Shown: one piece after another, positions 1-7,120 of the stretch
Position numbering within the stretch: the first letter of the stretch is position 1
How the letters are laid out: every line of letters begins with the position of its first letter
DNA from: Clostridiales bacterium
GTDB lineage: Bacteria > Bacillota > Clostridia > Oscillospirales > QAMX01
DNA: 9,558 nt
Direction of reading: 5' to 3'
NCBI GenBank assembly: GCA_003149835.1
Contig: QAMX01000139.1
Location: 1 to 9,558 of the forward strand
Translations under genes and position numbers: made by a program
Notes under the pieces: generated by a model
What the model saw: only the letters and a program-made list of their open reading frames with translations
The model's database searches: none
Told to the model about the DNA's origin: nothing

Positions 1-753
1 TTCATACAGCTCTCGGTCTGCGGCGTGTTGGGCGTCAAACTCTTCTCCGGCTTTCTGCGATATCTGGTCTTCTTCGTAGATATCCCCGACAGGGAGGTTC
101 GCGGCTGCCACGGCATTTTGTCTGTACTCCCATCTCTGCCGCTCATAATCCGCCTTTCTCTGTTCATACTCCGCCGCCAGATTGTCAAGGCTCATCGCGT
201 CCCATGTCTGCTGTTGCTGCTCCCGTTGCTGCTGTCGTATGCCGACTTCTTTGGCTACGCTTTGTTTGACTTGCTGCGTGATCCAGTTGTCTCCGGCCTG
301 AGAAATCGCTTGCTGCTGCTGCTCCCGCTTCTGCTGTTGCTGCTGGGCATAGTCATTGGCTATTTGCTGCACGGTGGCGGCCAGCTCCGCATCTTCGGGG
401 CTCAAAAACGGGAATGGTGACATAAGGCCAGACGGTTGTTGCGGATTCTGCCGCCATGGCTGCAACTGCTGCTCCTGTTGCTGCTGCTGCTGTTGCCGCT
501 GCTGGGCGGCGTCATAGCTCCGCGCCGCCATGCGGCGTTCGCGCGTTTGTTCCTCGCTCACCGGTTCCAGCTTGCCGCTGTTATAGTCGCTCATTTGCTG
601 CTGCTGTTGTTTCTCTGCGGCAAGGCGCGCGGCGGTGCGTTCGGGGCCTCCACTGTCGAGGTAGTTTTTGACGAGAGCAAAAGGGTTAACGTTCTGCGGA
701 ATATTCGACCTCTGACGTTCACGCAAGATACGGAGCTTTTCCCATCTGGTCAT
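1..753 (-). CDS. Glutamine-rich coiled-coil phage protein (3' end outside window)
   Basis: The minus-strand frame opens at ATG 753 (MTRWEKLRIL...) and stays open for 251 codons to the left edge, so the C-terminus is missing. An AGGAGA ribosome binding site lies 7 nt upstream, and the gene starts 44 nt after the preceding one. The visible part is very rich in glutamine, with a seven-Gln run at residues 87-93 and further QQQQ runs near 49-53, 137-141, 145-148 and 179-182. These separate charged helical stretches such as AAEYEQRKADYERQR (193-207) and a Pro/Phe-rich linker (108-119). No signal peptide or membrane segment is seen. I do not recognise a family. Its place after the capsid genes and its helical, low-complexity make-up resemble internal virion or ejection proteins of short-tailed phages, but that is inference. 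The open frame, start and RBS make the gene itself very likely. Confidence 0.85.
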   Translation of the reverse strand, partial: MTRWEKLRILRERQRSNIPQNVNPFALVKNYLDSGGPERTAARLAAEKQQQQQMSDYNSGKLEPVSEEQTRERRMAARSYDAAQQRQQQQQQQEQQLQPWRQNPQQPSGLMSPFPFLSPEDAELAATVQQIANDYAQQQQQKREQQQQAISQAGDNWITQQVKQSVAKEVGIRQQQREQQQQTWDAMSLDNLAAEYEQRKADYERQRWEYRQNAVAAANLPVGDIYEEDQISQKAGEEFDAQHAADRELYE

Positions 754-760
754 ATTGCAA

Positions 761-766
761 TCTCCT
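761..766 (-). promoter_or_regulatory. RBS of the glutamine-rich gene
   Basis: AGGAGA on the minus strand, 7 nt before ATG 753. It fixes the start of a gene that has no stop codon inside the window. Confidence 0.75.
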
Positions 767-797
767 GTCAATTTATTGTGTTCTGGTTGCAGCGCGC

Positions 798-2447
798 TTA
801 CAGCCCGCTATCCTCCCAAGATTCGTTCAGGTATTTGTCAAATAAATCATTAAGTGCAAGATAGTCTAACAGCGCATCCGCCGTCTGTTCGCTGATCTGG
901 TTGCCGAATTGCAAGCTTGCAATGGCGCGCATGATCTGCTCGGCCTGCTGTTCGTCGCGCACGGGAGCGTTAGTAAGCCCGCCTTTATAGTAGAGTCGGT
1001 CATAGAAATCCTGCGCGAGGTCGTCGAATTGGTAGGTATATTGTATCGGCTCCGGCGCGGAGTAGGTGGGGGACCACGGAGCCTGTGAGAGCACGGTATC
1101 GCGATACAGCTCGTAATATTCCTCGCCGTACTGCTGTGTGAACCAGTCCTGATAACCGGCAAGCTGTTTCATGACGCGGGCCCGCGCCTCAGCCTCGGTT
1201 TCAATCGGGGTGCCTTTTGAATCCGTTGACACGGGAAGCTGGTTGTCGGCGAAGCTCTGGGCGATGTTCATAACCTCCGTATACTTCATCGGGTCTTGCT
1301 CGTACAGTTTTTCAGCGTCGGTTTTGGATTGGGACTTGGATTGAGAATAAGAAAGGCCTTTATAGTAGTTGTCGATGGCGTCTTGTTTGGCGTTGTAATC
1401 GAACTTCTTTTCTTCCCACGCCCACGCTTTTTCATCTTGCGCGACGTCGTATTCATGCATTTTTTCCTGCCACGCCCAGCTCTTTTCATCCTGCCCGCGG
1501 GAATAGGCGGTTTCATCGTCATAGCGTTCGTCGTAGATGGCGTCGCGCTGTTTGTCGTATTCGTGGAGAAGCTCTTTCCACGCCCATGCCTTGTCATCCT
1601 GCGAGACGTCGTATTCGTGCAGCGTTTGTTCCCACGCGTAGGCGCGGTCGGCGTTGGCCTGCTCCTGCATGAGCTGAGCGTAGCGCGCTTCGAGCTCGTT
1701 TAAATCGGCGCTGCCGTTGAGGCGGGCGATGGCGATTTGGTTGTCAAGCTCGGCCAACTGCTGAATCCGGCTGCGCTCGTTCTGGTTTTGCTGTTCGCGG
1801 TAGGATGTCGTCTGCTGCACCTTGGCGGTATCGGAATAGCCGCTGTTATATAAGCCCTGCGACGCCAATTGATTGGCAAGCGCCTGCTGGCCGGTCATAT
1901 AGCCCTGATAATTCTGGCGCGCGAGGGCGTCGTATTGCTCGTTATACAGCGGACGGTTTTTTTCAATCGCCAGAATATCGGCTTCCAGCCGCTGATTGGC
2001 GGCCTGCATGGCGGCGTCTTTGGCTTCGGAGATGTAGTTGGGCTGCTGTTGCTGCTGCGCTATATATTGCGAATAGGGGACGCCGCCCTGGTCGGTCATG
2101 ACCCACGTCTGCGTTCCGCTGGCGTTTGTCACGAGGGAGCCGTTGTCAATCCGCTGTGTTCCGGCCGCGTCTTTGTACATCTGATTGTTAATAGAATAGC
2201 CGGTCGCGCGCTGGCCGGTCGGGTCGGTATAGGTCATCTGAATCGGCTGCGGGACGCCCGCGGCGGCCTGATTGACCGCGCCGAGCGTTTGAGAGGTGGG
2301 GACGGCGTTCGCGGGCGCTTGGCTCGTATACGGCAACGTCGTTGTCTGCGCGGGCGTGTTGGGGTTTGCGTTTGGAAGCTGCTCCGGCTTCACGGTTTTG
2401 CCGGTTTTGGGGTCTATCACAGTTTGTGTTAAAAGGCTATTTGCCAT
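798..2447 (-). CDS. Virion-associated protein with 18-residue Trp-rich helical repeats
   Basis: 549 aa from ATG 2447, with GAGGAGG 10 nt upstream. Regions in order: a Pro/Thr/Gln/Ala-rich, probably disordered N-terminus (1-70); a short segment (71-125) with TDPTGQRATGYSINNQMY, which looks like a small beta unit; a QQQQQ run (131-135); a long helical region (140-268) containing LASQGLYNSGYSD (194-206), a Gly-Ser-Gly turn between helices; five tandem 18-residue units (269-358); a Ser/Lys/Gln linker (365-378); and an acidic, Tyr-rich helical C-terminus (379-549). No enzyme motif, signal peptide or membrane segment is seen. It follows the putative decoration gene and precedes the glutamine-rich gene. 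Several Firmicutes phage structural proteins carry a similar helix-turn-helix with SGxxx, so a structural or ejection role is plausible, but I cannot name a family. Confidence 0.9.
   Translation of the reverse strand: MANSLLTQTVIDPKTGKTVKPEQLPNANPNTPAQTTTLPYTSQAPANAVPTSQTLGAVNQAAAGVPQPIQMTYTDPTGQRATGYSINNQMYKDAAGTQRIDNGSLVTNASGTQTWVMTDQGGVPYSQYIAQQQQQPNYISEAKDAAMQAANQRLEADILAIEKNRPLYNEQYDALARQNYQGYMTGQQALANQLASQGLYNSGYSDTAKVQQTTSYREQQNQNERSRIQQLAELDNQIAIARLNGSADLNELEARYAQLMQEQANADRAYAWEQTLHEYDVSQDDKAWAWKELLHEYDKQRDAIYDERYDDETAYSRGQDEKSWAWQEKMHEYDVAQDEKAWAWEEKKFDYNAKQDAIDNYYKGLSYSQSKSQSKTDAEKLYEQDPMKYTEVMNIAQSFADNQLPVSTDSKGTPIETEAEARARVMKQLAGYQDWFTQQYGEEYYELYRDTVLSQAPWSPTYSAPEPIQYTYQFDDLAQDFYDRLYYKGGLTNAPVRDEQQAEQIMRAIASLQFGNQISEQTADALLDYLALNDLFDKYLNESWEDSGL
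1374..1643 (-). repeat. Five tandem 54-nt (18-aa) coding repeats
   Basis: Residues 269-358 of the 549-aa protein divide into five consecutive 18-residue units: AYAWEQTLHEYDVSQDDK, AWAWKELLHEYDKQRDAI, YDERYDDETAYSRGQDEK (degenerate), SWAWQEKMHEYDVAQDEK and AWAWEEKKFDYNAKQDAI. The AWAW and HEYD blocks recur exactly every 18 residues. At DNA level, cccacgcccalike words recur near 1417, 1471, 1578 and 1632, at spacings of 54, 107 and 54 nt, so the repeats still resemble each other as DNA. Eighteen residues equal five turns of alpha helix, so each unit would present the same face. Confidence 0.85.
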
Positions 2448-2457
2448 TTTTCAGAAA

Positions 2458-2464
2458 CCTCCTC
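2458..2464 (-). promoter_or_regulatory. RBS of the 549-aa gene
   Basis: GAGGAGG on the minus strand, 10 nt before ATG 2447. It begins 8 nt after the end of the upstream hairpin, so folding of the hairpin would leave it single-stranded. Confidence 0.7.
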
Positions 2465-2472
2465 GTGAAATT

Positions 2473-2510
2473 GGCCGGAGGCGGCCTTTTTTGGTTGACC
2501 GCCTCCGGCC
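2473..2510 (-). other. Perfect 12-bp GC-rich hairpin between two late genes
   Basis: GGCCGGAGGCGG at one end and CCGCCTCCGGCC at the other form a perfect 12-bp stem with a 14-nt loop. It sits between the stop of the 114-aa gene and the RBS of the 549-aa gene. On the transcribed (minus) strand the stem is followed by AATTTCACG, not a U-run, so it is not a canonical Rho-independent terminator. It could be a partial terminator or pause site, an RNA processing site, or a 3' stabiliser for the capsid messages. The choice between these is inference. Confidence 0.7.
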
Positions 2511-2518
2511 TTTGCAGG

Positions 2519-2863
2519 TTATCTCGGCAGGGCGAGACAGCCGACCGTTAAGCCGGCCGCCGACGTTTTGACGAGAATCTTTCCGGCGTTGGGGCCGGAG
2601 GTGATTTTGTAGCGGCCGCTTTCGACGGACAGATACTTTGTAGCGCCGTTCGTCATGGAGACCTCTAAATCCGCAACGCCCTGAATGCCGTCGCCGGCTT
2701 TGACCGTCGCGGTGAGCGCGGCGGAGGCCGTGAGAATCAGCACCGTCGCCTCGTCGTTGGCGGGCGTGACATAAGCGCCGTCAGTTGCGTCGGCGGTCGC
2801 AAGCGTCACGGAATCCGCTTCGTTCCATTTCAGTTTTTTCGTAGTAACCGTAGCTGCTGCCAT
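2519..2863 (-). CDS. Small beta-rich protein, putative head decoration protein
   Basis: 114 aa from ATG 2863, preceded by AGGAGGT. It is almost free of Cys and Trp, rich in Thr, Ala and Val, and alternates in the way beta-sandwich proteins do. A stretch ESGRYKITSGPNAGKILVKT (81-100) resembles the sequence near the C-terminus of many small phage head auxiliary proteins (from memory). It lies directly downstream of the major capsid gene, 18 nt after its stop, which is where capsid-stabilising decoration proteins usually sit. No signal peptide or catalytic motif is visible. Decoration is the best reading, from position, size and composition. A head-tail joining protein or a head fibre is the alternative. 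Confidence 0.65.
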   Translation of the reverse strand: MAAATVTTKKLKWNEADSVTLATADATDGAYVTPANDEATVLILTASAALTATVKAGDGIQGVADLEVSMTNGATKYLSVESGRYKITSGPNAGKILVKTSAAGLTVGCLALPR

Positions 2864-2881
2864 TGTTTTTTACCTCCTGAT

Positions 2882-3703
2882 TTAGGCTTTACGCGCTCTG
2901 ATGGCGTAGATTTCTTTTGGACGGACGACCTTTGCGCCGTAGGTGTCGAGCACCTTGACGGCGTCGCCGAACTGTTTCTCCGGACGGTACGGCTCGACCT
3001 TATCGATACCGTGGGCGAACGCGACCGCGTCCTTGGTATAGATGAGGATATAATCGTCCGTGCCGTCGTTGTAGACGTTGTTGGTGAGCTTGACGCTCGC
3101 CTTGTTGTATTTGCCGACCTCGCCGGTTTTCACCATATCGACGTTATTTGTCAGCAGCTCCGTGAGGCTATTCTTAAACAGGTTATAGAACCACGGGGGA
3201 ATGACAATTGTCACGTCGGAGTTGAGGCGGACGCTGTTGTCCCAGAGGGAGACAAAGGCGGCGTCGACGGCTTCTTTGGCCTTTGTCGCGGTGGTAACGG
3301 CCGCGGACGCGCTTTTCAGCCCCGCGCCGGTCGCGGCGACCTTCGCCAGATACGAATCGCGGACTTCGGCGAGCTCTTCGGCGCTGCCCTGCATGTACGC
3401 GCTCATCAGCCCCTCGACGGCCTGCGCTTCGTCGATATCGTCGACAATAAAATGGGTGTATTTATACTGATCGATGTCGAGGAAGATCGAGGTGTCGGCG
3501 GGCGTCTCCGCGTTCTCGATGTCCGTGCCGGGGGTATAGGTTTTGACCGTCGGGCGAGCCGCGCCGATGATTTTCACGCGCTTGCCGAGGCCGACCTCGC
3601 CCTGCCATTTTGTGTTGCAGGTGCCCTGCATGACGCAGAGCTTTTCGAGCTCGTGCTGAATGTGTTTCGACCACACGGTGGGTTTAAAATTTTCGTATGC
3701 CAT
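2882..3703 (-). CDS. Major capsid protein, P22 coat-like
   Basis: 273 aa from ATG 3703, with AGGAGGA overlapping the stop region of the scaffold gene. It would form the icosahedral shell with the HK97 fold. The N-terminus (MAYENFKPTVWSKHI) is followed by GLGKRVKIIGAARPTVKTY (38-56), a beta-rich E-loop-like stretch, then DIDQYKYTHFIVDDIDEAQA (76-95). A helical domain spans about 96-190 and includes the segment TIVIPPWFYNLF (165-176). The C-terminal beta strands cover 200-273, with KVEPYRPEKQFGDAVKVLD (235-253) and GAKVVRPKEIYAIRARK. This pattern matches coat proteins of P22-like and many Firmicutes phages. It sits in the expected order of portal, scaffold, coat. Its strong RBS suits a protein needed in hundreds of copies. 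Confidence 0.88.
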   Translation of the reverse strand: MAYENFKPTVWSKHIQHELEKLCVMQGTCNTKWQGEVGLGKRVKIIGAARPTVKTYTPGTDIENAETPADTSIFLDIDQYKYTHFIVDDIDEAQAVEGLMSAYMQGSAEELAEVRDSYLAKVAATGAGLKSASAAVTTATKAKEAVDAAFVSLWDNSVRLNSDVTIVIPPWFYNLFKNSLTELLTNNVDMVKTGEVGKYNKASVKLTNNVYNDGTDDYILIYTKDAVAFAHGIDKVEPYRPEKQFGDAVKVLDTYGAKVVRPKEIYAIRARKA

Positions 3704-3717
3704 GATGTTTTATCCTC

Positions 3718-4533
3718 CTACTTTTTCCATTTGGTCATAGATTTCATGACCTTTTCCATGATTTTTGGATCGTCAAGCTGTTTTGTGGTGAGTTTGTCGA
3801 CTTCTTCGGGCGTGTAGTAATCGATTTCCGGATCCGGAGCTTGTCCGACCGCGCCGGTATCGGGCGGGGTGGGCTTTTTTTCCGCTTCTTCTGCGGCCGC
3901 GACGTCTCGGATGGCCGCGTAGGCGTGGAGATTGTCGACGCCTGCGGAGCGGAGCTTAGCGTACTGCTCGCCGAGGGTGGATTCGTCGATGTTGTCAGCG
4001 GGATATTTGGCTTTGAGCTCGGCCAAATCCTGTTGACGCTGTGCGCTGGCGGCCTGCTGGCGGTAAAAGGAGAGCTCGTTCTGCGCGGAGATATACTGCG
4101 GGTCGCGCTGCATTTGCTCTTTGTAGCGCTGCGCCTCCTGTTCCTCGCGCTGGCGGATGGCGTCGGCCGTGACGCCCTCGCGTCTGGCTAACAGCTCTCT
4201 GCGCATATCGTCCGGGTCGTCGCTATGTAGGCCGGATTCACGCTGAACGACAGCGCCCATGCTCTTATAGCGGTCGAGCGCGGCCTGACTTTTTTCCAGC
4301 TCCCGCCGCATACGGGCGAAGGCCGCGTTTTCCTCGCGGGTTTGCGCCGGTTTTGCCGGTTCCGCCGCCGCGGAGGCTGCCGGCGCGGCCGCTGTTTGTC
4401 CGTCTGCGACTGCGGACTGGCCCGCGCCCGCGGTGGGTACCGCGTTCAGGCTTTTGATGGGAGCGTCAACGGTTCCGCTCTGCCCCGCGCTTGCGGCGGG
4501 CGCCGCCGTTCCGAGGTTTTTAAGGTCTTCCAT
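3718..4533 (-). CDS. Capsid assembly scaffolding protein
   Basis: 271 aa from ATG 4533, with AGGAGGA upstream and a 24-nt gap after the portal stop. It would guide coat assembly and leave the finished head. Residues 1-65 are Ala/Pro/Gly/Gln-rich and probably disordered, with two loose copies of an AGQS-containing motif (residues 16-19 and 37-40). A long charged helical region (66-175) is rich in Arg, Glu and Gln. DIRD-type helices follow at 180-220, then a Pro-rich acidic linker (221-240). It ends in a short basic helix, DPKIMEKVMKSMTKWKK (255-271), the kind that binds coat in P22 and related scaffolds. It lies between portal and coat, the classic position. No protease motif is seen, so scaffold removal by an internal protease is not evident from this window. 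Confidence 0.85.
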   Translation of the reverse strand: MEDLKNLGTAAPAASAGQSGTVDAPIKSLNAVPTAGAGQSAVADGQTAAAPAASAAAEPAKPAQTREENAAFARMRRELEKSQAALDRYKSMGAVVQRESGLHSDDPDDMRRELLARREGVTADAIRQREEQEAQRYKEQMQRDPQYISAQNELSFYRQQAASAQRQQDLAELKAKYPADNIDESTLGEQYAKLRSAGVDNLHAYAAIRDVAAAEEAEKKPTPPDTGAVGQAPDPEIDYYTPEEVDKLTTKQLDDPKIMEKVMKSMTKWKK

Positions 4534-4557
4534 GTGTCTTTATCCTCCTATATAAAA

Positions 4558-6210
4558 TTATAATGTGGTTGAGCCGCCCAGCGTCGGTGCAAGCTCGACG
4601 GGGGCTTTTGCCGCAGCCTGATCGGGCGTCATGGTGACGCCGTTCGCGCCGCCCTGCTGGGGCAGCATTTGCGCCTGCATGGCGTTCATGGGGTTCATCA
4701 TCTGACGCTTGGCGAGGATTCTCGCAAACTCGGCCTTGGGCGCGGTCGCGTCGTTGGGGAGCACGTCGACGTATTCTTCGAACGTAATCAGACCCTCAGT
4801 CATGGCGTTCATGATGGACTGTTCTCTGGCGTACTTGGAAAACGGATTGGTGGGGCTGGCGTCGATACGGACGCGCAGGCGCATTTTTTCAAACGCTTCG
4901 GGGGAAATGGTATCCTGACCGACAAGGCCGTCGTCGCGCGGGTATGTAACCGTAAGACCGTTTGGATTGTAGGCGCGCCACATATCAATCCACACCAGCG
5001 CGATATCCTCGACGAACTGCTTGAACATGGCGATCTGTTCGTTGAGCGGAATCGCCGCCTGATCCTGCACGGCGATGATGGCCGCGCCGGAGGCGCGCTC
5101 CGGATTGACCTGACCGAGCGCCGCGTCGCCCGCGCCGGCGAGGTCGCGCGTGGTCTGAATGATTTCGGTTTGCAAGAGGCCGGCCTCTTGGCTCATCGGC
5201 GCGGGGGCGATATAGGAAAAGATGTCCTTGACGCTCTGGACGCTGCTCGTTTTGACCTCGATGGCTTTGCCGAAGGAATCCACATCGGCGGGGTTTTCAA
5301 TCAGGTTCTTGACATAGACCGGCTTGGCGAAGGCGTTCATCTTGGCGGAGATCAGCCGCCGCGCCAGAAGCTTGTTGGCCTCGATCTGGTTGGGGATAAT
5401 CGGGAGAACCTCGCCCGTGCCGCGCGCCGAATTTTTCTTCGGGATCCAGACAAAGGAGGCGAGCGGATATTTTTTTAAGCCGGTGATCGGCGTGTCGGGC
5501 TGATAGATGACCGATTGCGTAGAGCGGGCGACGTGGATTTCGCCGTCGTCGGCGCGGTAGAGGTAGAGCAGGCAAGTGCATTTGCCGTCATTGGCGACCT
5601 CGGTGTCGTCGCCGACAAGGGTTTCCTCGTCTTTGTCCGGCGTAATCTGCTCGATTTGGTCTTTTTTTAGGCCGTTCGCTTTGGCGTCGCGTTTGACGTC
5701 GTTGACCGGACGGCGCTCATAGACGACGATATATTCCTGTTTCTGAATATCCGGCTGCTGCTCGTCGGCGAGGTAGACCGCCGTGTTGTCGAGGATTTGC
5801 GCGTCGAGGTTGCGGTTATAGAAGTAAACATAGGAATCGCCGGAGATACAGGCGTCGCGGACGACTTTCCAGCACAGAAAGTCCATTTTCTGAGCTTCCC
5901 AGTGCTGCTGGGCGTATCGGTTCAGGTCGTCGCAGATGGTTTCGATTTCCTGCGTGTTGACCTCGTGCGGGGAATAGACGATGTGCATTTGCTGCAAGCT
6001 TACCATCGCCGTTTTGTATTCGACGGTCGGCGCGATGAAGTTATAGACCGGCAGCTCGCCGGCGTTGGAGACGCCGTTCCACTGGTCGCCCTCGAAAAAG
6101 CGGAAGGCCTTTTCGGTGTTGGAGTACAGTTTCAAGCGGTGATGATGATCTACGCCTTTTCGGTATTTTTCCCAGATGTGCGTGGCTTCGGCTGTCGTCT
6201 GCACGGTCAT
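4558..6210 (-). CDS. Portal protein, P22-like
   Basis: 550 aa from ATG 6210. It would form the ring at the DNA-entry vertex, through which DNA is packaged and released. Visible family features are RFFEGDQWN (37-45) near the N-terminus, SGDSYVYFYN (123-132), a GTGEVLPIIPNQIEANKLLA segment (264-283), and VNPERASGAAIIAVQDQ (368-384), followed by a long helical stretch (385-415). The C-terminus (500-550) is Met/Gln/Pro-rich and probably flexible. The length fits the P22-type portal group. The start overlaps the previous stop as ATGA and the ribosome site is weak (AAGGCGGTGAA), so translation is probably coupled to the 66-aa gene. No terminase lies between the lysis genes and this portal, which is unusual. 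Confidence 0.88.
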   Translation of the reverse strand: MTVQTTAEATHIWEKYRKGVDHHHRLKLYSNTEKAFRFFEGDQWNGVSNAGELPVYNFIAPTVEYKTAMVSLQQMHIVYSPHEVNTQEIETICDDLNRYAQQHWEAQKMDFLCWKVVRDACISGDSYVYFYNRNLDAQILDNTAVYLADEQQPDIQKQEYIVVYERRPVNDVKRDAKANGLKKDQIEQITPDKDEETLVGDDTEVANDGKCTCLLYLYRADDGEIHVARSTQSVIYQPDTPITGLKKYPLASFVWIPKKNSARGTGEVLPIIPNQIEANKLLARRLISAKMNAFAKPVYVKNLIENPADVDSFGKAIEVKTSSVQSVKDIFSYIAPAPMSQEAGLLQTEIIQTTRDLAGAGDAALGQVNPERASGAAIIAVQDQAAIPLNEQIAMFKQFVEDIALVWIDMWRAYNPNGLTVTYPRDDGLVGQDTISPEAFEKMRLRVRIDASPTNPFSKYAREQSIMNAMTEGLITFEEYVDVLPNDATAPKAEFARILAKRQMMNPMNAMQAQMLPQQGGANGVTMTPDQAAAKAPVELAPTLGGSTTL

Positions 6211-6407
6211 TTCACCGCCTTATTCCCGTCGTAACGGTTGATTTCGTCGAGTTGTCTTTGCAGGCGTTCAAGCTCTTTGCTGTCGCGCCGGACGCTGGGT
6301 TCTTCTGTTTGCGCGTTCAGGCGAGGGAGACGCGGGAGAAGCAGGCACAGCGCCACGGCAAAGGCGAGGCCGGCAAAAAAACCGGCGAACAGGGCGAGCC
6401 CGATCAT
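6207..6407 (-). CDS. Small one-TM protein with helical cytoplasmic or outer segment
   Basis: 66 aa from ATG 6407, with AAGGGGA about 8 nt upstream. It has one hydrophobic segment (residues 2-24, MIGLALFAGFFAGLAFAVAL...), a basic Pro-Arg edge (25-29) and a charged helix (38-59) with KELERLQRQLDEINRY. It overlaps the lysin stop by ATGA at one end and the portal start by ATGA at the other, so it is tightly built into the operon. Size, the single membrane segment and position beside holin and lysin suggest a lysis accessory protein, such as a second holin, an antiholin or a spanin-like protein. I do not recognise a family, and membrane topology cannot be settled from sequence alone. Confidence 0.8.
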   Translation of the reverse strand: MIGLALFAGFFAGLAFAVALCLLLPRLPRLNAQTEEPSVRRDSKELERLQRQLDEINRYDGNKAVK

Positions 6408-7120
6408 ACGATAATCCCCTTGACGCCCGCCTCGCGGAGAATTTCCCCGGCTTCGGCAAGCGTGACGTATTCGTTTTCCGTTTCATCTTCAAACAGCGCC
6501 GGATAGTCGACATAGCAGACGTTGAGATCGACGTTGCCGGAAATGCCGTCAACCTTGCCGTGACAGGAAAACTGCCACATGGTGTGTTCATGCTTGGTGA
6601 CGGCGTCTTCGGGCTTGTCCGCAAAGCTTTTGACGTTTTTCGGCCATGAGACCCATGTGTCGATACCGGCGTTGGCGAGGGCGGGCTTGTCGATGACGTT
6701 GTTGAGCCAGTTGCAGTTGGTGTAGTTGACCGGGATATAACCGGCGTTTTCCACGGCTTTGCAGAAGGTCAGAATCAGCTCCGTGACCTTGGATTTGCCG
6801 AGGTTGAATTGACTGGCCTGCTCGGCGTCAAACGCGGCGGGATAGGTGATATCATCGGCATATTCGGCGATTGTGCCGAGGAAATAGCCGGCCTCCGCTT
6901 CAACGCCCGATTTCGTCGTCGCATACGAGCAGCAGTAAACGCCGACGGCAATACCGGCGGAGAGCGCGCCCTTGACGTTGCGGTCAAAATAGGCGTCGCG
7001 TTTCAGCCCGTGCGTGGCGCGAATCATCGCAAACTCCACGCCCGCCGCCGCGACCTTCGGCCAGTCGATTTCAAGCTGCCATTCCGACACGTCGATGCCG
7101 CGTTTCAAAGTTTCACTCAT
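6404..7120 (-). CDS. GH25 lysozyme (N-acetylmuramidase) endolysin
   Basis: 238 aa from ATG 7120, with GGAGGA 8 nt upstream. It would cut the beta-1,4 bond between N-acetylmuramic acid and N-acetylglucosamine in peptidoglycan during host lysis. The GH25 fold runs from residue 6 to about 210. It shows RGIDVSEWQ (7-15) with the conserved Asp10, FAMIRATHG (30-38), YCCSYATT (62-69), the catalytic Asp-X-Glu motif AFDAEQ (96-101; Asp98 and Glu100) and MWQFS (181-185) followed by GNVDLNVCY (196-204). The remaining 28 residues hold a short helical tail, VTLAEAGEILREAGVKG (219-235), rather than a recognised wall-binding domain. There is no signal peptide, which fits holin-dependent release. The gene overlaps the holin by 8 nt. 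An upstream extension in this frame only re-reads the holin gene. Confidence 0.93.
   Translation of the reverse strand: MSETLKRGIDVSEWQLEIDWPKVAAAGVEFAMIRATHGLKRDAYFDRNVKGALSAGIAVGVYCCSYATTKSGVEAEAGYFLGTIAEYADDITYPAAFDAEQASQFNLGKSKVTELILTFCKAVENAGYIPVNYTNCNWLNNVIDKPALANAGIDTWVSWPKNVKSFADKPEDAVTKHEHTMWQFSCHGKVDGISGNVDLNVCYVDYPALFEDETENEYVTLAEAGEILREAGVKGIIV

Noticed and set aside
25..864. Plus-strand open frames very rich in leucine
   Set aside because: They are the complement of CAG/CAA glutamine tracts in the minus-strand gene, have no sensible RBS, and consist of LLLLLPLLLL-type runs with no domain pattern.
2473..2510. Hairpin as a standard Rho-independent terminator
   Set aside because: On the transcribed strand the stem is followed by AATTTCACG, not a U-run, and a gene with its own RBS follows at once. 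Kept only as a structured RNA element.
3011..3817. 268-codon plus-strand frame opposite the capsid gene
   Set aside because: It lies antisense to the capsid gene and to the scaffold C-terminus, crosses their gene boundary, and has the Val/Gly/Asp/Arg-rich composition of a mirror frame in GC-rich coding DNA.
4669..5478. 269-codon plus-strand frame opposite the portal gene
   Set aside because: Fully inside the portal on the other strand, with mirror-frame composition and no supporting RBS or family motif.
6369..6386. T7 run within a small GCCGG/CCGGC hairpin as a frameshift site
   Set aside because: It encodes Gly-Phe-Phe-Ala inside a membrane segment, the stem is only 5 bp, and neither alternative frame gives a convincing product.
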